A stretch of 64,000 bases of DNA from Billgrantia campisalis. Its GTDB lineage: Bacteria; Pseudomonadota; Gammaproteobacteria; Pseudomonadales; Halomonadaceae. The notes under the pieces are model-generated. The model made no database searches. It saw nothing but the letters and a program-made list of their open reading frames with translations, and was not told the DNA's origin. The stretch is from NCBI RefSeq assembly GCF_022341425.1, contig NZ_JABFUC010000014.1, positions 62,001 to 126,000 on the forward strand, given 5' to 3'. The position numbers and the translations under genes were made by a program. Positions 9,113-20,077 of this stretch are shown piece after piece. Within the stretch, counting starts at the first letter, position 1; each line of letters opens with the position of its first letter.

Positions 9113-9140
9113 TTGTGCTCATTAGAAAAAAGTGTACTAT
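9113..9140 (+). promoter_or_regulatory. Candidate sigma-70 promoter of the EAL-domain gene
   Basis: TTGTGC (9113-9118) and TACTAT (9135-9140) are separated by 16 bases in an AT-rich patch that stands out in a GC-rich gap. It lies about 95 bases before the EAL gene. The remainder of the gap from 8951 to 9234 shows no gene. Confidence 0.45.
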
Positions 9141-9234
9141 AACGTTTAAGCACTTTGATGTTTGCTAATAGGGTGCTCGACCATCATCTTTGCAATAACC
9201 CTCTGCACCACCCGCTAGGAATGGAGGTCTCGTC

Positions 9235-10923
9235 ATGAGTGGGGGGCTCAGAAGGCTGCAGCGTGAGCTGTTGTTTATCGCCCGCTGGAGAGCCTGGCCA
9301 ACTCCCGCCAGGCACGCCTTGCGTGTCGCGGGGCTAGTGATGCTGCTGGCCGCCGGTGCCATGATTGTCTATCTCACCGGCGGCACGCGCTTTGCTTATC
9401 CCTACTTGATGCTGATCCCCGTGCTGCTGGCCGCGGCCTGGTACGGGCTGCCCGGGGCGCTTCTCACGGCGGTGGTGGCTGGGCTGCTGATGGCAGCCAC
9501 TCCCTTGAACGTGCTCACCGGCGAACAGCAGGAACCCCTAAACTGGCTGATCCGACTGGCGCTTTATCTCCTCATCGGCGGTTTCGCCGGCTGGCTGTTC
9601 TCACGGCTGCTTCAGATCCATGCCGAGCGGGATGCGGCGGCGCGTACCGACCCGCGTGTCGGTCTGCCCAATCAGGTTGCCCTGGAGGAGGACCTGGCCG
9701 GACTGCTCGCCCGGATGCCGCGCCGCGACGGCAAGACTGTGGGGCTGATTTTGATCCGCATCTCCGATATCGGCGAGATTCTGGAGGCCATGGGGGCCGA
9801 CGCGTCCGATGCCCTGATGATCGCCATGAGTCAGCGCCTCGGCCACCAGGAGTTGGTGCAAGGTATCTACCGTTTCAGTGGGGCGGAGCTGGTGGTGCTG
9901 CTATGGCCGATTGACCGCGACGGTCTGGAGCGTGTCGCCGAGCATTTGGTAGCCGCGGGCGAGGAGAACCTCACGGTGCAGGGCATCCCCATACGTGCCC
10001 AGCTGGTGCTGGGCAGCAGTATGCCGCTGGGCAAGGAGGCCGGACCCGGAGAGCTGATTCGTGAGGCGCGGATTGCGCTGCTGGCGGCTTCCGAAAAGCA
10101 GCGTTCTCACTGCCACTACTCTCCCGATTTCACGCGTCGAACGGTGGAAACCATCAAGCTGATCGCTCGAGTGCGGCGTGGGCTGGAGGCGGGGGAGTTC
10201 GAGCTGCACTATCAGCCCAAGCTGAGACTCTCGGATGGCCAGATCTGTGGCTGTGAGGGGCTGATCCGCTGGCGCGATGACAGGGGCGAGCTGATCTCCC
10301 CGGCTATGTTCATGCCCAAGGTGGAGAGCACCACCTTGATTGCCCCGGTCACCCGCTTCGTGATTCGAGAGGCTTGTCGGTATGCCGAGCGCTTCGGGGG
10401 CGCGGTCAGTATCAATGTCTCCGCTCACAATCTGCAGGATAAGGCCTTGCTTGGCTATCTCGAGTCGCTGGTGGAGCAGTCTGGTATACACCCGTGGCAG
10501 TTGGAGGTCGAGATCACCGAGACGGCGTTAATGCAGGATATGGTGGCTGCGAAGCAGGCGCTGGAGCGTATCCGCAGCTTTGGCATCGGCGTTAGCATTG
10601 ACGACTTCGGCACCGGGTTCGCCTCCTTCGAGTATCTGCGTCATCTGCCGATTACCGGGTTGAAGATCGATCGCGCCTTCGTCAGCGGCCTGGAGGACGA
10701 CGAGAGACTCCGCAAGCTGATGACCTGTCTGATCGACGTGGGGCATGCACTGGATCTGTTGGTCACTGCGGAAGGCGTGGAAACCCAGGCGCAGCATCGC
10801 ATTCTACGTGAGCTGGGCTGTGATCAGGCCCAGGGCTTCCTGTACACCAAGGCCTTGCCGGCCGAAGAGTTGACCGCCTGGCGGCGAAGCCATGAGCAGC
10901 GCGCCGGTTCCATTCACTCGTGA
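9235..10923 (+). CDS. Membrane-bound cyclic-di-GMP phosphodiesterase (degenerate GGDEF plus EAL)
   Basis: The product has 562 residues. The N-terminal part (about 30-125) has four hydrophobic segments typical of a small membrane sensor. A GGDEF-type fold follows (about 138-295), but its active motif is SGAEL (215-219), so diguanylate cyclase activity should be lost. The EAL domain (about 305-550) looks complete: the motif is EGL with Glu341, then Asn394, Glu426, Asp456-Asp457 in DDFGTGF, Lys477, Glu513 and Gln533. It should hydrolyse cyclic di-GMP. The degenerate GGDEF may act as a regulatory GTP- or nucleotide-binding domain. The ATG has a GGAGG site nine bases upstream. Confidence 0.88.
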   Translation: MSGGLRRLQRELLFIARWRAWPTPARHALRVAGLVMLLAAGAMIVYLTGGTRFAYPYLMLIPVLLAAAWYGLPGALLTAVVAGLLMAATPLNVLTGEQQEPLNWLIRLALYLLIGGFAGWLFSRLLQIHAERDAAARTDPRVGLPNQVALEEDLAGLLARMPRRDGKTVGLILIRISDIGEILEAMGADASDALMIAMSQRLGHQELVQGIYRFSGAELVVLLWPIDRDGLERVAEHLVAAGEENLTVQGIPIRAQLVLGSSMPLGKEAGPGELIREARIALLAASEKQRSHCHYSPDFTRRTVETIKLIARVRRGLEAGEFELHYQPKLRLSDGQICGCEGLIRWRDDRGELISPAMFMPKVESTTLIAPVTRFVIREACRYAERFGGAVSINVSAHNLQDKALLGYLESLVEQSGIHPWQLEVEITETALMQDMVAAKQALERIRSFGIGVSIDDFGTGFASFEYLRHLPITGLKIDRAFVSGLEDDERLRKLMTCLIDVGHALDLLVTAEGVETQAQHRILRELGCDQAQGFLYTKALPAEELTAWRRSHEQRAGSIHS

Positions 10924-11070
10924 TGTATTCCACGCTTGCGGACGTCGCGCTTCCCTTGTTTAGCCTCTTCCCCTCTTGACCCACTTTGTTTTTTATCTCC
11001 CTGCTGCGTGGTGCTGTGTGTAACGCCCCACTGCGGTGGTCTCAGGCCATGCCAAGCCTGAGCGAAAGGT
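10924..11070. other. Gap before the suf regulator, no gene seen
   Basis: The gap between the EAL gene and the suf regulator is 317 bases. This first part holds an inverted repeat (CTCAGGC at 11041-11047 and GCCTGAG at 11056-11062) with no T-tract, so it is not a clear terminator. No open frame is supported. The right part holds the two candidate operators listed separately. Confidence 0.5.
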
Positions 11071-11089
11071 GAGAATGATTGTTATTTTT
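11071..11089 (+). promoter_or_regulatory. Candidate Fur box upstream of the suf operon
   Basis: GAGAATGATTGTTATTTTT matches about 12 of 19 positions of the consensus Fur box (GATAATGATAATCATTATC), mostly in the left half. It lies about 150 bases upstream of the suf regulator, where iron control would be expected. The match is partial. Confidence 0.4.
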
Positions 11090-11165
11090 ACTCTATTGGC
11101 GGTGAACGTGTCGCTATCCTGCCGCTTCCCGCAGGGAACCCGCCGCGGGGCTTCACATCGAAACC

Positions 11166-11190
11166 ATACAGGACTAAAATGGTCCCCAAT
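11166..11190 (+). promoter_or_regulatory. IscR type-1-like operator upstream of the suf regulator
   Basis: The 25 bases start ATAC, contain GGACTAAAATGGTCC and end AAT. This fits the left half and core of the IscR type-1 consensus (ATASYY-GACT-RWWWY-AGTC), with one change in the AGTC half and a divergent right end. It lies 51 bases before the Rrf2-family regulator gene, so autoregulation by the cluster-loaded protein is likely. Confidence 0.5.
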
Positions 11191-11240
11191 CGAACGCGAG
11201 GCCCTTGCGGGGCTCGTCGGTGAATCCTCTGGAGTCAGGC

Positions 11241-11705
11241 ATGCTCAAGCTTTCCCGGCTGACCGACTATGCCGCGGTGGTGATGGCGCAGATCGCCCGC
11301 CACCCGCAGCAGCCCCACGCCGCGGCGGAACTGGCCGAGGCCGTGCAGCTGCCGCATCCCACGGTCTCCAAGACCTTGAAGATGCTGGTACGTGCCGGGC
11401 TGCTGGAGTCACGGCGAGGCGCCCAGGGGGGCTATTCGCTGGCGCGACCGGCATCGCACATCACGGCGCGGGACATCATTACCGCCATCGAGGGGCCGGT
11501 GGCGATGACCGAATGCAGTCATGCCGACGGCGACTGCGACCTGGCCAGCGTGTGCGGTGTGGCCGACAACTGGCAGCGGGTGTCGCTGGCGATTCGCACC
11601 CTGCTCGACAGCGTGACCCTGGCCCACCTGGCCGACACCGCGCCGATCAAGCTGCCGGTCCAGCTGCCCATACAGAGCATTAGCCTGGCCTCCGACACGG
11701 CCTGA
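11241..11705 (+). CDS. Rrf2-family regulator of SUF Fe-S cluster assembly
   Basis: The product has 154 residues. An Rrf2 winged helix begins MLKLSRLTDYAAVVMAQIA and continues through LPHPTVSKTLKMLVRAGLLESRRGAQGG. Three cysteines lie in ECSHADGDCDLASVCGVADNW, the positions that bind an iron-sulfur cluster in IscR and SufR-like proteins. It should sense cluster status and control the operon that follows. The ATG at 11241 has GGAG seven bases upstream. The gene lies 87 bases before sufB on the same strand. Confidence 0.9.
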   Translation: MLKLSRLTDYAAVVMAQIARHPQQPHAAAELAEAVQLPHPTVSKTLKMLVRAGLLESRRGAQGGYSLARPASHITARDIITAIEGPVAMTECSHADGDCDLASVCGVADNWQRVSLAIRTLLDSVTLAHLADTAPIKLPVQLPIQSISLASDTA

Positions 11706-11792
11706 GGCATCGCGACCCGGTTCCCATACGAATCATCATCACCCAGGCGAGCCCGGCGTTCGCCAGCCCAACCGCCCGGGAGGGGAGACATC

Positions 11793-13235
<1,443 letters not shown>

Positions 13236-13263
13236 GCGCTATTGCGCTCGGTCACTCTGCGTT

Positions 13264-13325
13264 GGAGGCCCTCCTCGGCATGCTCATTGAGCAGCAGTCA
13301 ACTCCGCTGCACTCGTCGGGCCTCC
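13264..13325. other. Structured spacer between sufB and sufC
   Basis: GGAGGCCC (13264-13271) and GGGCCTCC (13318-13325) form a perfect 8-base inverted repeat around a 46-base loop. The loop contains further GC-rich self-complementary stretches. The whole sufB-sufC spacer is 190 bases, unusually long for the middle of an operon, and carries no gene. It may be a mobile repeat or an mRNA processing or stability element. There is no T-tract. Confidence 0.5.
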
Positions 13326-13425
13326 GCCTTGATTGACCGTCGCTCATCACGCGCCTAGGGCGTTGAGGAAAGCATTCATTTTTTGGGTCGCCACGGCGGC
13401 TCACCAAGATCAAAAGGTAGTCAAG

Positions 13426-14174
<749 letters not shown>

Positions 14175-14178
<4 letters not shown>

Positions 14179-15539
14179 GCGATGTTCAGACCTTTCTCGA
14201 TCGCCTGGCCGAGCGCACCGAGACGCGTCGCCAGGCCCACGGGCCAGAGCCGACCTGGATCGCCGCCCGGCGTCAGGCGGGCGCCGCCCGCTTCGAGGCG
14301 CTGGGGTTTCCGACCCGTCGCGTCGAGGAGTGGAAGTACACCGACGTGCGCCCCATCGCTGGCGGCGACTTCGCGCTGGCCGAGACGGCCGATTTCTCGC
14401 CGGCCGCGGCGGCGGCGCTGACGCTGCCCCTCGATGCGCATCGGCTGACCTTCGTCGACGGGGTGTTCTCCGCCGAGCTGTCGCAGCTCGATGGCCTGCC
14501 CGCCGGGGTTGCGCTGCTGCCGCTCTCCCAGGCGCTGGACGAGAATCACGAGGCCGTGGGCGGCCCGCTGGGTCGGCTGACCGGGGTGGAGTTCTCGCCC
14601 TTCGCGGCGCTCAACACCGCCTTCATGGAGGAGGGGGCCCTGCTGCGGCTGGCGCCGCGGACCGTGGTGGACAAGCCGATCATCCTGCAGTTCCTGTCCC
14701 GGGCGGGTGAGACGCCGGTGATGAGCCATCCGCGCATCCTGGTGGAGGCCGGTTCGCGCAGCCAGGCGACGGTGATCGAGCATCATCTGGGCGAGGCGGA
14801 TGCCGCCAACTTCACCAACCTGGTGGAGGAGATCATCCTCGACCGCGGCGCGAACCTCACCCACTATAAGCTGCAGGAGGCGCCCCTTGGCGATCTCCAC
14901 GTGGCCAGCATCCACGTGGAGCAGGGCCGCGACAGCCGCTATACCTCGTTCAACCTGAACCTGGGGGGCGGCTTGGTGCGCAACGACCTGGTCACCGACT
15001 TGAACGGCGAGGGCGCCGAGGCGAACTTCAACGGCCTGTTCTTCGGCCAGGGCCGCCAGCACGTGGACAACCATACCCTGGCCAACCACAACGCGCCGCA
15101 TACCTACTCCAATGAGACCTACAAGGGCATTCTCGATGACCGCGCCCGCGGCGTGTTCAACGGCAAGGTGATCGTCAAGCGCGACAGCCAGAAGATCGAG
15201 GCCTATCAGAGCAACGCCAACCTGCTGCTCTCCGACCGCGCCGAGATCGACACCAAGCCCGAGCTCGAGATCTACGCCGATGACGTCAAGTGCTCCCACG
15301 GTGCCACCACCGGTCAGCTCGACGAAGAGGCGGTGTTCGCGCTGCGTACCCGCGGTCTCGATGAGCAGACGGCCCGCGGTCTGCTGACCCTGGCCTTCGC
15401 CGGCGAGGTGATGGAGCAGGTGGCGCTGGACGCCGTGGCCGAGCGGGTAGAGCTCGCGGTGGCGGGCAAGCTGCCCGAGCGCTTCAATCTGGCCGGGCTG
15501 GTGGAAACCGCCGTGGCCCTGCACGAAGACGAGGAGTAA
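14175..15539 (+). CDS. sufD: SufD, scaffold partner of SufB
   Basis: The product has 454 residues. The N-terminal helical part has [13 protein letters not shown]. The beta-helix core has [20 protein letters not shown], and [20 protein letters not shown] is the SufD C-terminal signature with the conserved His. SufD completes the SufBC2D complex and helps iron entry. The gene overlaps sufC by ATGA, so translation is coupled. It ends three bases before sufS. Confidence 0.95.
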
Positions 15540-15542
15540 GCC

Positions 15543-16802
15543 ATGACCGAGCTGGCCACCCAAGGCGTGATCGACACCCGAGTCCTGGACGTGGCCGGGG
15601 TGCGGGCGGACTTTCCGATCCTCGAGCGGCGGGTGCACGGCAAGCCGCTGGTGTATCTCGACAACGCCGCCACCAGCCAGACGCCGCGCCAGGTGATCGA
15701 GACGCTCAGCGACTACTACAGCCGCTACAACGCCAACATTCACCGCGGCCTGCACACCCTGGCCGACGAGGCCACGGCAGCCTTCGAGGGCACCCGGGAA
15801 ACGGTGCGCGGCTTTATCAATGCCGCCGAGCCGCGCGAGATCGTCTTCACCCGCGGCACCACCGAGGCGATCAACCTGGTGGCCAACAGCTGGGGCCGGG
15901 CCAACCTCGAGGCCGGTGACGAGGTGCTGGTCTCGCTGCTGGAGCATCACTCCAACATCGTGCCCTGGCAGCTGCTGGCCGACCAGTTGGGCATCGTGGT
16001 CAAGGTGATTCCGGTGGATGAGCGCGGCGTGCTCGACATGGAGGCCTATCGCGCCCTGTTCACCGAGCGCACCCGGCTGGTGGCGGTCAACCATGTTTCC
16101 AACGCCTTCGGCACGGTCAACCCGGTGCGTGAGATGGCCACCATCGCCCATGCTCACGGCGCGCGGATCCTGGTGGACGGCGCCCAGGCCGCGCCGCACC
16201 AGCGGGTCGATGTGCGCGAGATCGACGCCGACTTCTACGCCTTTTCGGGGCACAAGGTCTATGGCCCCACCGGGGTCGGTGTGCTCTACGGCAAGGCGGC
16301 GCTGCTCGAGGCGATGCCCCCCTGGCAGGGCGGCGGCGAGATGATCAAGACGGTCTCCTTCGAGGCGCCCACCACCTTCGCGGGTATTCCCCACAAGTTC
16401 GAGGCGGGGACCCCGGCCATCGCCGAGGTGATCGCCCTCGGGCGTGCCCTGGAGTGGGTCGGCGGCGTGGGGCTCGAGGCGATTGGCGCCTGGGAGGCGC
16501 GGCTGCTGGCCCATGCCACCGCGGCGGTGTCGCGTATCGATGGGCTGCGCATCCTGGGCACGGCGCCGGACAAGGCAGGGGTGCTGTCGTTCGTGGTCGA
16601 CGGGGCCCACTCCCAGGACATCGGCCTGCTCATCGACCAGTTGGGGGTGGCGATCCGCACCGGCCACCACTGCGCTCAGCCGCTGCTGACCCAGTTCGGC
16701 GTGGATGCCACCTGCCGGGCCTCCTTCGCCGCCTACAACACCCTGGAAGAAGTCGATGTCTTTGTTGAGGCGTTGGAGCGGGTGATTGGGATGGTGAGGT
16801 AA
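15543..16802 (+). CDS. sufS: SufS cysteine desulfurase
   Basis: A 419-residue class V aminotransferase fold. Lys238 in FSGHKVYGPTGVG is the PLP lysine, and Cys377 in RTGHHCAQPLL is the persulfide cysteine. DNAATSQTP near residue 41 binds PLP phosphate. It releases sulfur from cysteine as a protein persulfide and passes it to SufBCD. Type II desulfurases normally need SufE or SufU as acceptor; neither is in this operon, so one must be encoded elsewhere or sulfur transfer is direct. Confidence 0.96.
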   Translation: MTELATQGVIDTRVLDVAGVRADFPILERRVHGKPLVYLDNAATSQTPRQVIETLSDYYSRYNANIHRGLHTLADEATAAFEGTRETVRGFINAAEPREIVFTRGTTEAINLVANSWGRANLEAGDEVLVSLLEHHSNIVPWQLLADQLGIVVKVIPVDERGVLDMEAYRALFTERTRLVAVNHVSNAFGTVNPVREMATIAHAHGARILVDGAQAAPHQRVDVREIDADFYAFSGHKVYGPTGVGVLYGKAALLEAMPPWQGGGEMIKTVSFEAPTTFAGIPHKFEAGTPAIAEVIALGRALEWVGGVGLEAIGAWEARLLAHATAAVSRIDGLRILGTAPDKAGVLSFVVDGAHSQDIGLLIDQLGVAIRTGHHCAQPLLTQFGVDATCRASFAAYNTLEEVDVFVEALERVIGMVR

Positions 16803-16810
16803 GGAGCGAT

Positions 16811-17383
16811 ATGGACACTACCGAGCAGATTTCCGGGCTGCAGAAGGGGCAGACCCTGCCGCTGCAGCGCGACGTGGCGGCCATCTCCATTCCTTTCGGC
16901 AAGACCGTCACCCTGCCCGAGGACAGCGTTGTCAGCGTGATGCAGGCCAAGGGCAGCACGGTGAGCGTGGGCTTCGAGGGCCGGCTCTATCTCATCGAGG
17001 GCGCCAACCTGGATGCCCTGGGGCTCGAGGCGCTGCCGCGGCCGACCCTGCCCGAGGATGCCACGGAGGAGCAGATCGAGCAGTTCGTCTGGGACCAGCT
17101 GCGTACCTGCTTCGATCCGGAGATTCCGGTCAATATCGTCGACCTGGGGCTGGTCTACGGCTGTCGCATCGAGCGGCTGATCTCGGGCGAGCGCATCGTC
17201 ACCATCCGTATGACGCTGACCGCCCCGGGCTGCGGCATGGGCGATGTGATCGCCGCCGACGCCCGCAACAAGATCCTCGGTGCACCGCAGATCAGCCAGG
17301 TTCATACCGAGATTGTCTTCGACCCGCCCTGGAGTCGTGAGATGATGAGCGATGAAGCAAAGCTGGAACTCGGTATGTTCTAG
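16811..17383 (+). CDS. sufT: SufT, DUF59-containing Fe-S assembly factor
   Basis: The product has 190 residues. The N-terminal half (1-80) has LQRDVAAISIPFGKTVTLP. The DUF59/MIP18 domain follows, with IEQFVWDQLRTCFDPEIP, VDLGLVYGCRIE and a cysteine in LTAPGCGMGDVIAADAR. SufT proteins assist maturation of iron-sulfur proteins late in the pathway. It is the last gene of the suf cluster and starts eight bases after sufS, behind a GGAG site. Confidence 0.92.
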   Translation: MDTTEQISGLQKGQTLPLQRDVAAISIPFGKTVTLPEDSVVSVMQAKGSTVSVGFEGRLYLIEGANLDALGLEALPRPTLPEDATEEQIEQFVWDQLRTCFDPEIPVNIVDLGLVYGCRIERLISGERIVTIRMTLTAPGCGMGDVIAADARNKILGAPQISQVHTEIVFDPPWSREMMSDEAKLELGMF

Positions 17384-17403
17384 CTCCTCCAGCGGGGACG
17401 GGG

Positions 17404-18111
17404 GTGCGTGCGGTGGCGTGGAAATTCTTGAAGGCGGTGTTGATGGCGCTGGGGGCTTGCCTGCTCCTGGCGTCGCTGCTGTTCGTGGGGGCCAACCTCT
17501 GGGTGCTGGGCCAGACGCAAGGGCGCATCGTGCACGAGCTGCCGCTGTGCGGCCCGGATCGGGTGGGGATCGTCTTCGGCACCTCGCACTGGACACGCAG
17601 TGGCGTGCGCAACCCCCACTTCGAGGCGCGCATGAGCGCGGCCTCGCGGCTGATTCGCATGGGGCGGGTCGAGCACCTGCTGCTCTCCGGCGACAACCGC
17701 ACGCGCTACTATAACGAGCCGGTGACCATGTGGCGCGACCTGCGCGGGCGCCAGGTGCGCGACGAGGATATGACCCTGGACTACGCGGGTTTCAGCACCT
17801 TCGATACCCTGGTCCGGGCGCGGGATGTCTTCGGCGTGGAGCGGGCGCTGCTGGTAACCCAGGCCTGGCATCTGCCGCGGGCGCTGTTCATCGCCGATGC
17901 GCTGGGCCTGGAGGTCACCGGCTGCGCCGCTCCGGCCCGCCCGGTGGCGGGGCTGTGGCGGCTGCAGGCGCGGGAGTGGGTGGCCCGGGTGGCGACCCTT
18001 GGTGACCTTTACCTGTGGGGCCGGGAGCCCTACTTCCTAGGGCCGCTGGAGCCTCTGGAGATCGCCCCCCAGGCGTGGCAGCTGCCGGTCGAGGCGCCGC
18101 TGGCCGACTAA
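17404..18111 (+). CDS. SanA/YdcF-like DUF218 membrane protein
   Basis: The product has 235 residues with one N-terminal membrane helix (about 10-36, FLKAVLMALGACLLLASLLF). The DUF218 domain follows, with IVFGTSHWTRSGVRNPHFEARM, LLLSGDNRTRYYNEP and LLVTQAWHLPRALFIADALGLEV. This matches the SanA branch, linked in E. coli to envelope barrier function and vancomycin resistance. The start codon is GTG. It may be read through from the suf operon, 20 bases upstream, but has no functional link to it. Confidence 0.8.
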   Translation: MRAVAWKFLKAVLMALGACLLLASLLFVGANLWVLGQTQGRIVHELPLCGPDRVGIVFGTSHWTRSGVRNPHFEARMSAASRLIRMGRVEHLLLSGDNRTRYYNEPVTMWRDLRGRQVRDEDMTLDYAGFSTFDTLVRARDVFGVERALLVTQAWHLPRALFIADALGLEVTGCAAPARPVAGLWRLQAREWVARVATLGDLYLWGREPYFLGPLEPLEIAPQAWQLPVEAPLAD

Positions 18112-18130
18112 CCGGCAAGGGGCGCGCCGA

Positions 18131-18574
18131 TCAGCGCTGGCGCTGCTTCTGCTGCCGGTAGAGTTCGCGGATCAGCGCCCGGCACTCCTGCCAGCACTGC
18201 TCCACAGTGGGCTCCAGGGCGTCGGGGAGGGGGTGGGTGAGCAGGGTGGCAAGCGCCTGCATCAGCACCCGTTCCTGCTCGAGAAGCTCGCCGATGACCA
18301 CCTGGCTCTCGTTGCCGACGAAGCTCTTTAGCCGGCTCCACAGCCACATGTAGTCGTCGCGCTCGACGTCGGCATCCCGCGGCAGCAGGTTGAGATGACG
18401 GCGGGCCTGCTCCCCGAGCTGGCGCATTGCCTTGGCGCGGGCCTCGTAGTGGGGCTTGAGGGCTTCGCGCAGGGACGGTCGCAGGCGCTCCAGATTGTCC
18501 TGAAAGTAATCGATACTGTCGGCCAGCGCTTCCAGTACGCTGTCCATCGCCACCTGGCGATTGTCGAGAAACAT
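18131..18574 (-). CDS. Helical protein of unknown function
   Basis: The product has 147 residues and is nearly all alpha-helical by composition, with many Glu, Arg and Leu residues and no membrane segment. It begins MFLDNRQVAMDSVLEALADS and has one cysteine pair site in EQCWQECRAL. The helix spacing suggests a four-helix bundle, but I do not recognise the family. It lies downstream of rimK on the same strand (gap 88) and could be the last gene of that group. Confidence 0.6.
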   Translation of the reverse strand: MFLDNRQVAMDSVLEALADSIDYFQDNLERLRPSLREALKPHYEARAKAMRQLGEQARRHLNLLPRDADVERDDYMWLWSRLKSFVGNESQVVIGELLEQERVLMQALATLLTHPLPDALEPTVEQCWQECRALIRELYRQQKQRQR

Positions 18575-18662
18575 GAGTGGTCACCTCCTCCGGTGACGCC
18601 GATTGTGGGGGGGGCGACACGCTTTTGCCACCCCCTCCGGCAATTATTTCGTCGCAGGCGGC

Positions 18663-19571
18663 TCAGCCCTTCGGCTTGGGCGGCGTCTTGCGCGAGGCGC
18701 CGGCATTCTTTTCGATGTGTTCGATGATCATGCCGGCGATATCCTTGCCGGTGGCGGCCTCGATGCCCTGCAGGCCCGGCGAGGAGTTGACCTCCATGAT
18801 CACCGGGCCATGGTTGGCGCGCAGCAGATCGACGCCGGCCACCCGCAGGCCCATGGCCTTGGCGGCGCGGATCGCCGTGGAGCGCTCCTCCGGGGTGATG
18901 CGGATCACGCTGGCGCTGCCGCCGCGGTGCAGGTTGGAGCGGAACTCGCCCTCGGCGGCCTGGCGTTTCATGGCGGCCACTACCTTGTCGCCGATCACGA
19001 AGCAGCGGATATCGGCGCCTTTCGCTTCCTTGATGTACTCCTGGACCATGATGTTGGCCTTCATGCCCATGAAGGCCTGGATCACCGATTCCGCCGCCTG
19101 GTTGGTCTCGGCCAGCACCACGCCGATGCCCTGGGTGCCTTCCAGCAGCTTGATGACCAGCGGTGCGCCCTTGACCATGGTGATCAGGTCGGGGATATCG
19201 TCGGGCGAGTGGGCGAAGCCGGTGATCGGCAGGCCCAGTCCCTTGCGCGACAGCAGTTGCAGCGAGCGCAGCTTGTCCCGGGAGCGGGTGATGGCCACCG
19301 AGTCGTTGATCACGTAGGTACCCGACATCTCGAACTGGCGCAGCACCGCGCAGCCGTAGAAGGTGACCGAGGCGCCGATGCGCGGAATCACCGCGTCGAA
19401 GTGCTCGATCTCCTTGCCCTTGTAGTGGATCGACGGGTGATGGGAGACGATGCTCATGTAGCAGCGCAGGGTGTCCACCACCCGGGCGGTATGGCCCCGT
19501 TGCTCGGCGGCTTCCACCAGCCGGCGGGTGGAATAGAGGTTGCGATTGCGGGACAGCAGCGCGATGTGCAT
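18663..19571 (-). CDS. rimK: RimK, ribosomal protein S6 glutamate ligase
   Basis: A 302-residue ATP-grasp ligase, the usual RimK length. It begins [20 protein letters not shown] and has the ATP-binding [36 protein letters not shown] and metal-binding [15 protein letters not shown]. RimK adds glutamate residues to the C-terminus of ribosomal protein S6, tuning the proteome. It follows rimB with a 35-base gap on the same strand. Confidence 0.95.
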   Translation of the reverse strand: MHIALLSRNRNLYSTRRLVEAAEQRGHTARVVDTLRCYMSIVSHHPSIHYKGKEIEHFDAVIPRIGASVTFYGCAVLRQFEMSGTYVINDSVAITRSRDKLRSLQLLSRKGLGLPITGFAHSPDDIPDLITMVKGAPLVIKLLEGTQGIGVVLAETNQAAESVIQAFMGMKANIMVQEYIKEAKGADIRCFVIGDKVVAAMKRQAAEGEFRSNLHRGGSASVIRITPEERSTAIRAAKAMGLRVAGVDLLRANHGPVIMEVNSSPGLQGIEAATGKDIAGMIIEHIEKNAGASRKTPPKPKG

Positions 19572-19606
19572 CTAGGGCTCCGGTTGTCTGGGTGCCGGGG
19601 AAGGGG

Positions 19607-20044
19607 TCAGGGTTCGCCGTGCAGGAAGGCGGTGCCGGGGGCCACCAGCAGCCGACGCAGGGCGCGGCGGCCGAGCAGCATGGGGTGGCGCATGCTGCGT
19701 CGGTCGGCCAGGGAGAGTTCCACCATCATCTCGAGCCCGCCCAGCTGCATGGGGGTGCGAATCACGTAGCGCCACTCCGCCTGGCCGTTGGAGCTGGTCA
19801 CGCGCCGGCGGTCGTGCAGGTGCATGCGGTAGACGTGGGGCGCCGTGCTGGGTCCGCCGCTGCGGGTGGTGAAGCTGACCCACAGGTGGCCCTCCTCCTC
19901 GAAGGCTTCGATATCCTCGGCGTGCAGCGCGGAGGTGCGAGCGCCGGTATCGGCCTTGCAGCACAGCGTCAGGCCCAGCGCCGGCAGGGCGACCATTTCG
20001 CGACGGCCGATCACGGCCTTGGGGGTATAGGGCAGTTCCTTCAT
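19607..20044 (-). CDS. rimB: RimB-like retropepsin-type protease
   Basis: A 145-residue protein with the aspartic-protease-like motif ADTGARTSALHA near residue 31 and LLGRRALRRLLVAPG near the end. This is the small family once called ATP-dependent zinc proteases and now known as RimB in Pseudomonas, where rimB and rimK act together on S6 modification. The pairing with rimK here supports that role. Third partner rimA is not seen. It starts 33 bases after the DUF3549 gene. Confidence 0.85.
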   Translation of the reverse strand: MKELPYTPKAVIGRREMVALPALGLTLCCKADTGARTSALHAEDIEAFEEEGHLWVSFTTRSGGPSTAPHVYRMHLHDRRRVTSSNGQAEWRYVIRTPMQLGGLEMMVELSLADRRSMRHPMLLGRRALRRLLVAPGTAFLHGEP

Positions 20045-20077
20045 GGCATCGATTCCTGTGTGGTTACCCTAATGGCA

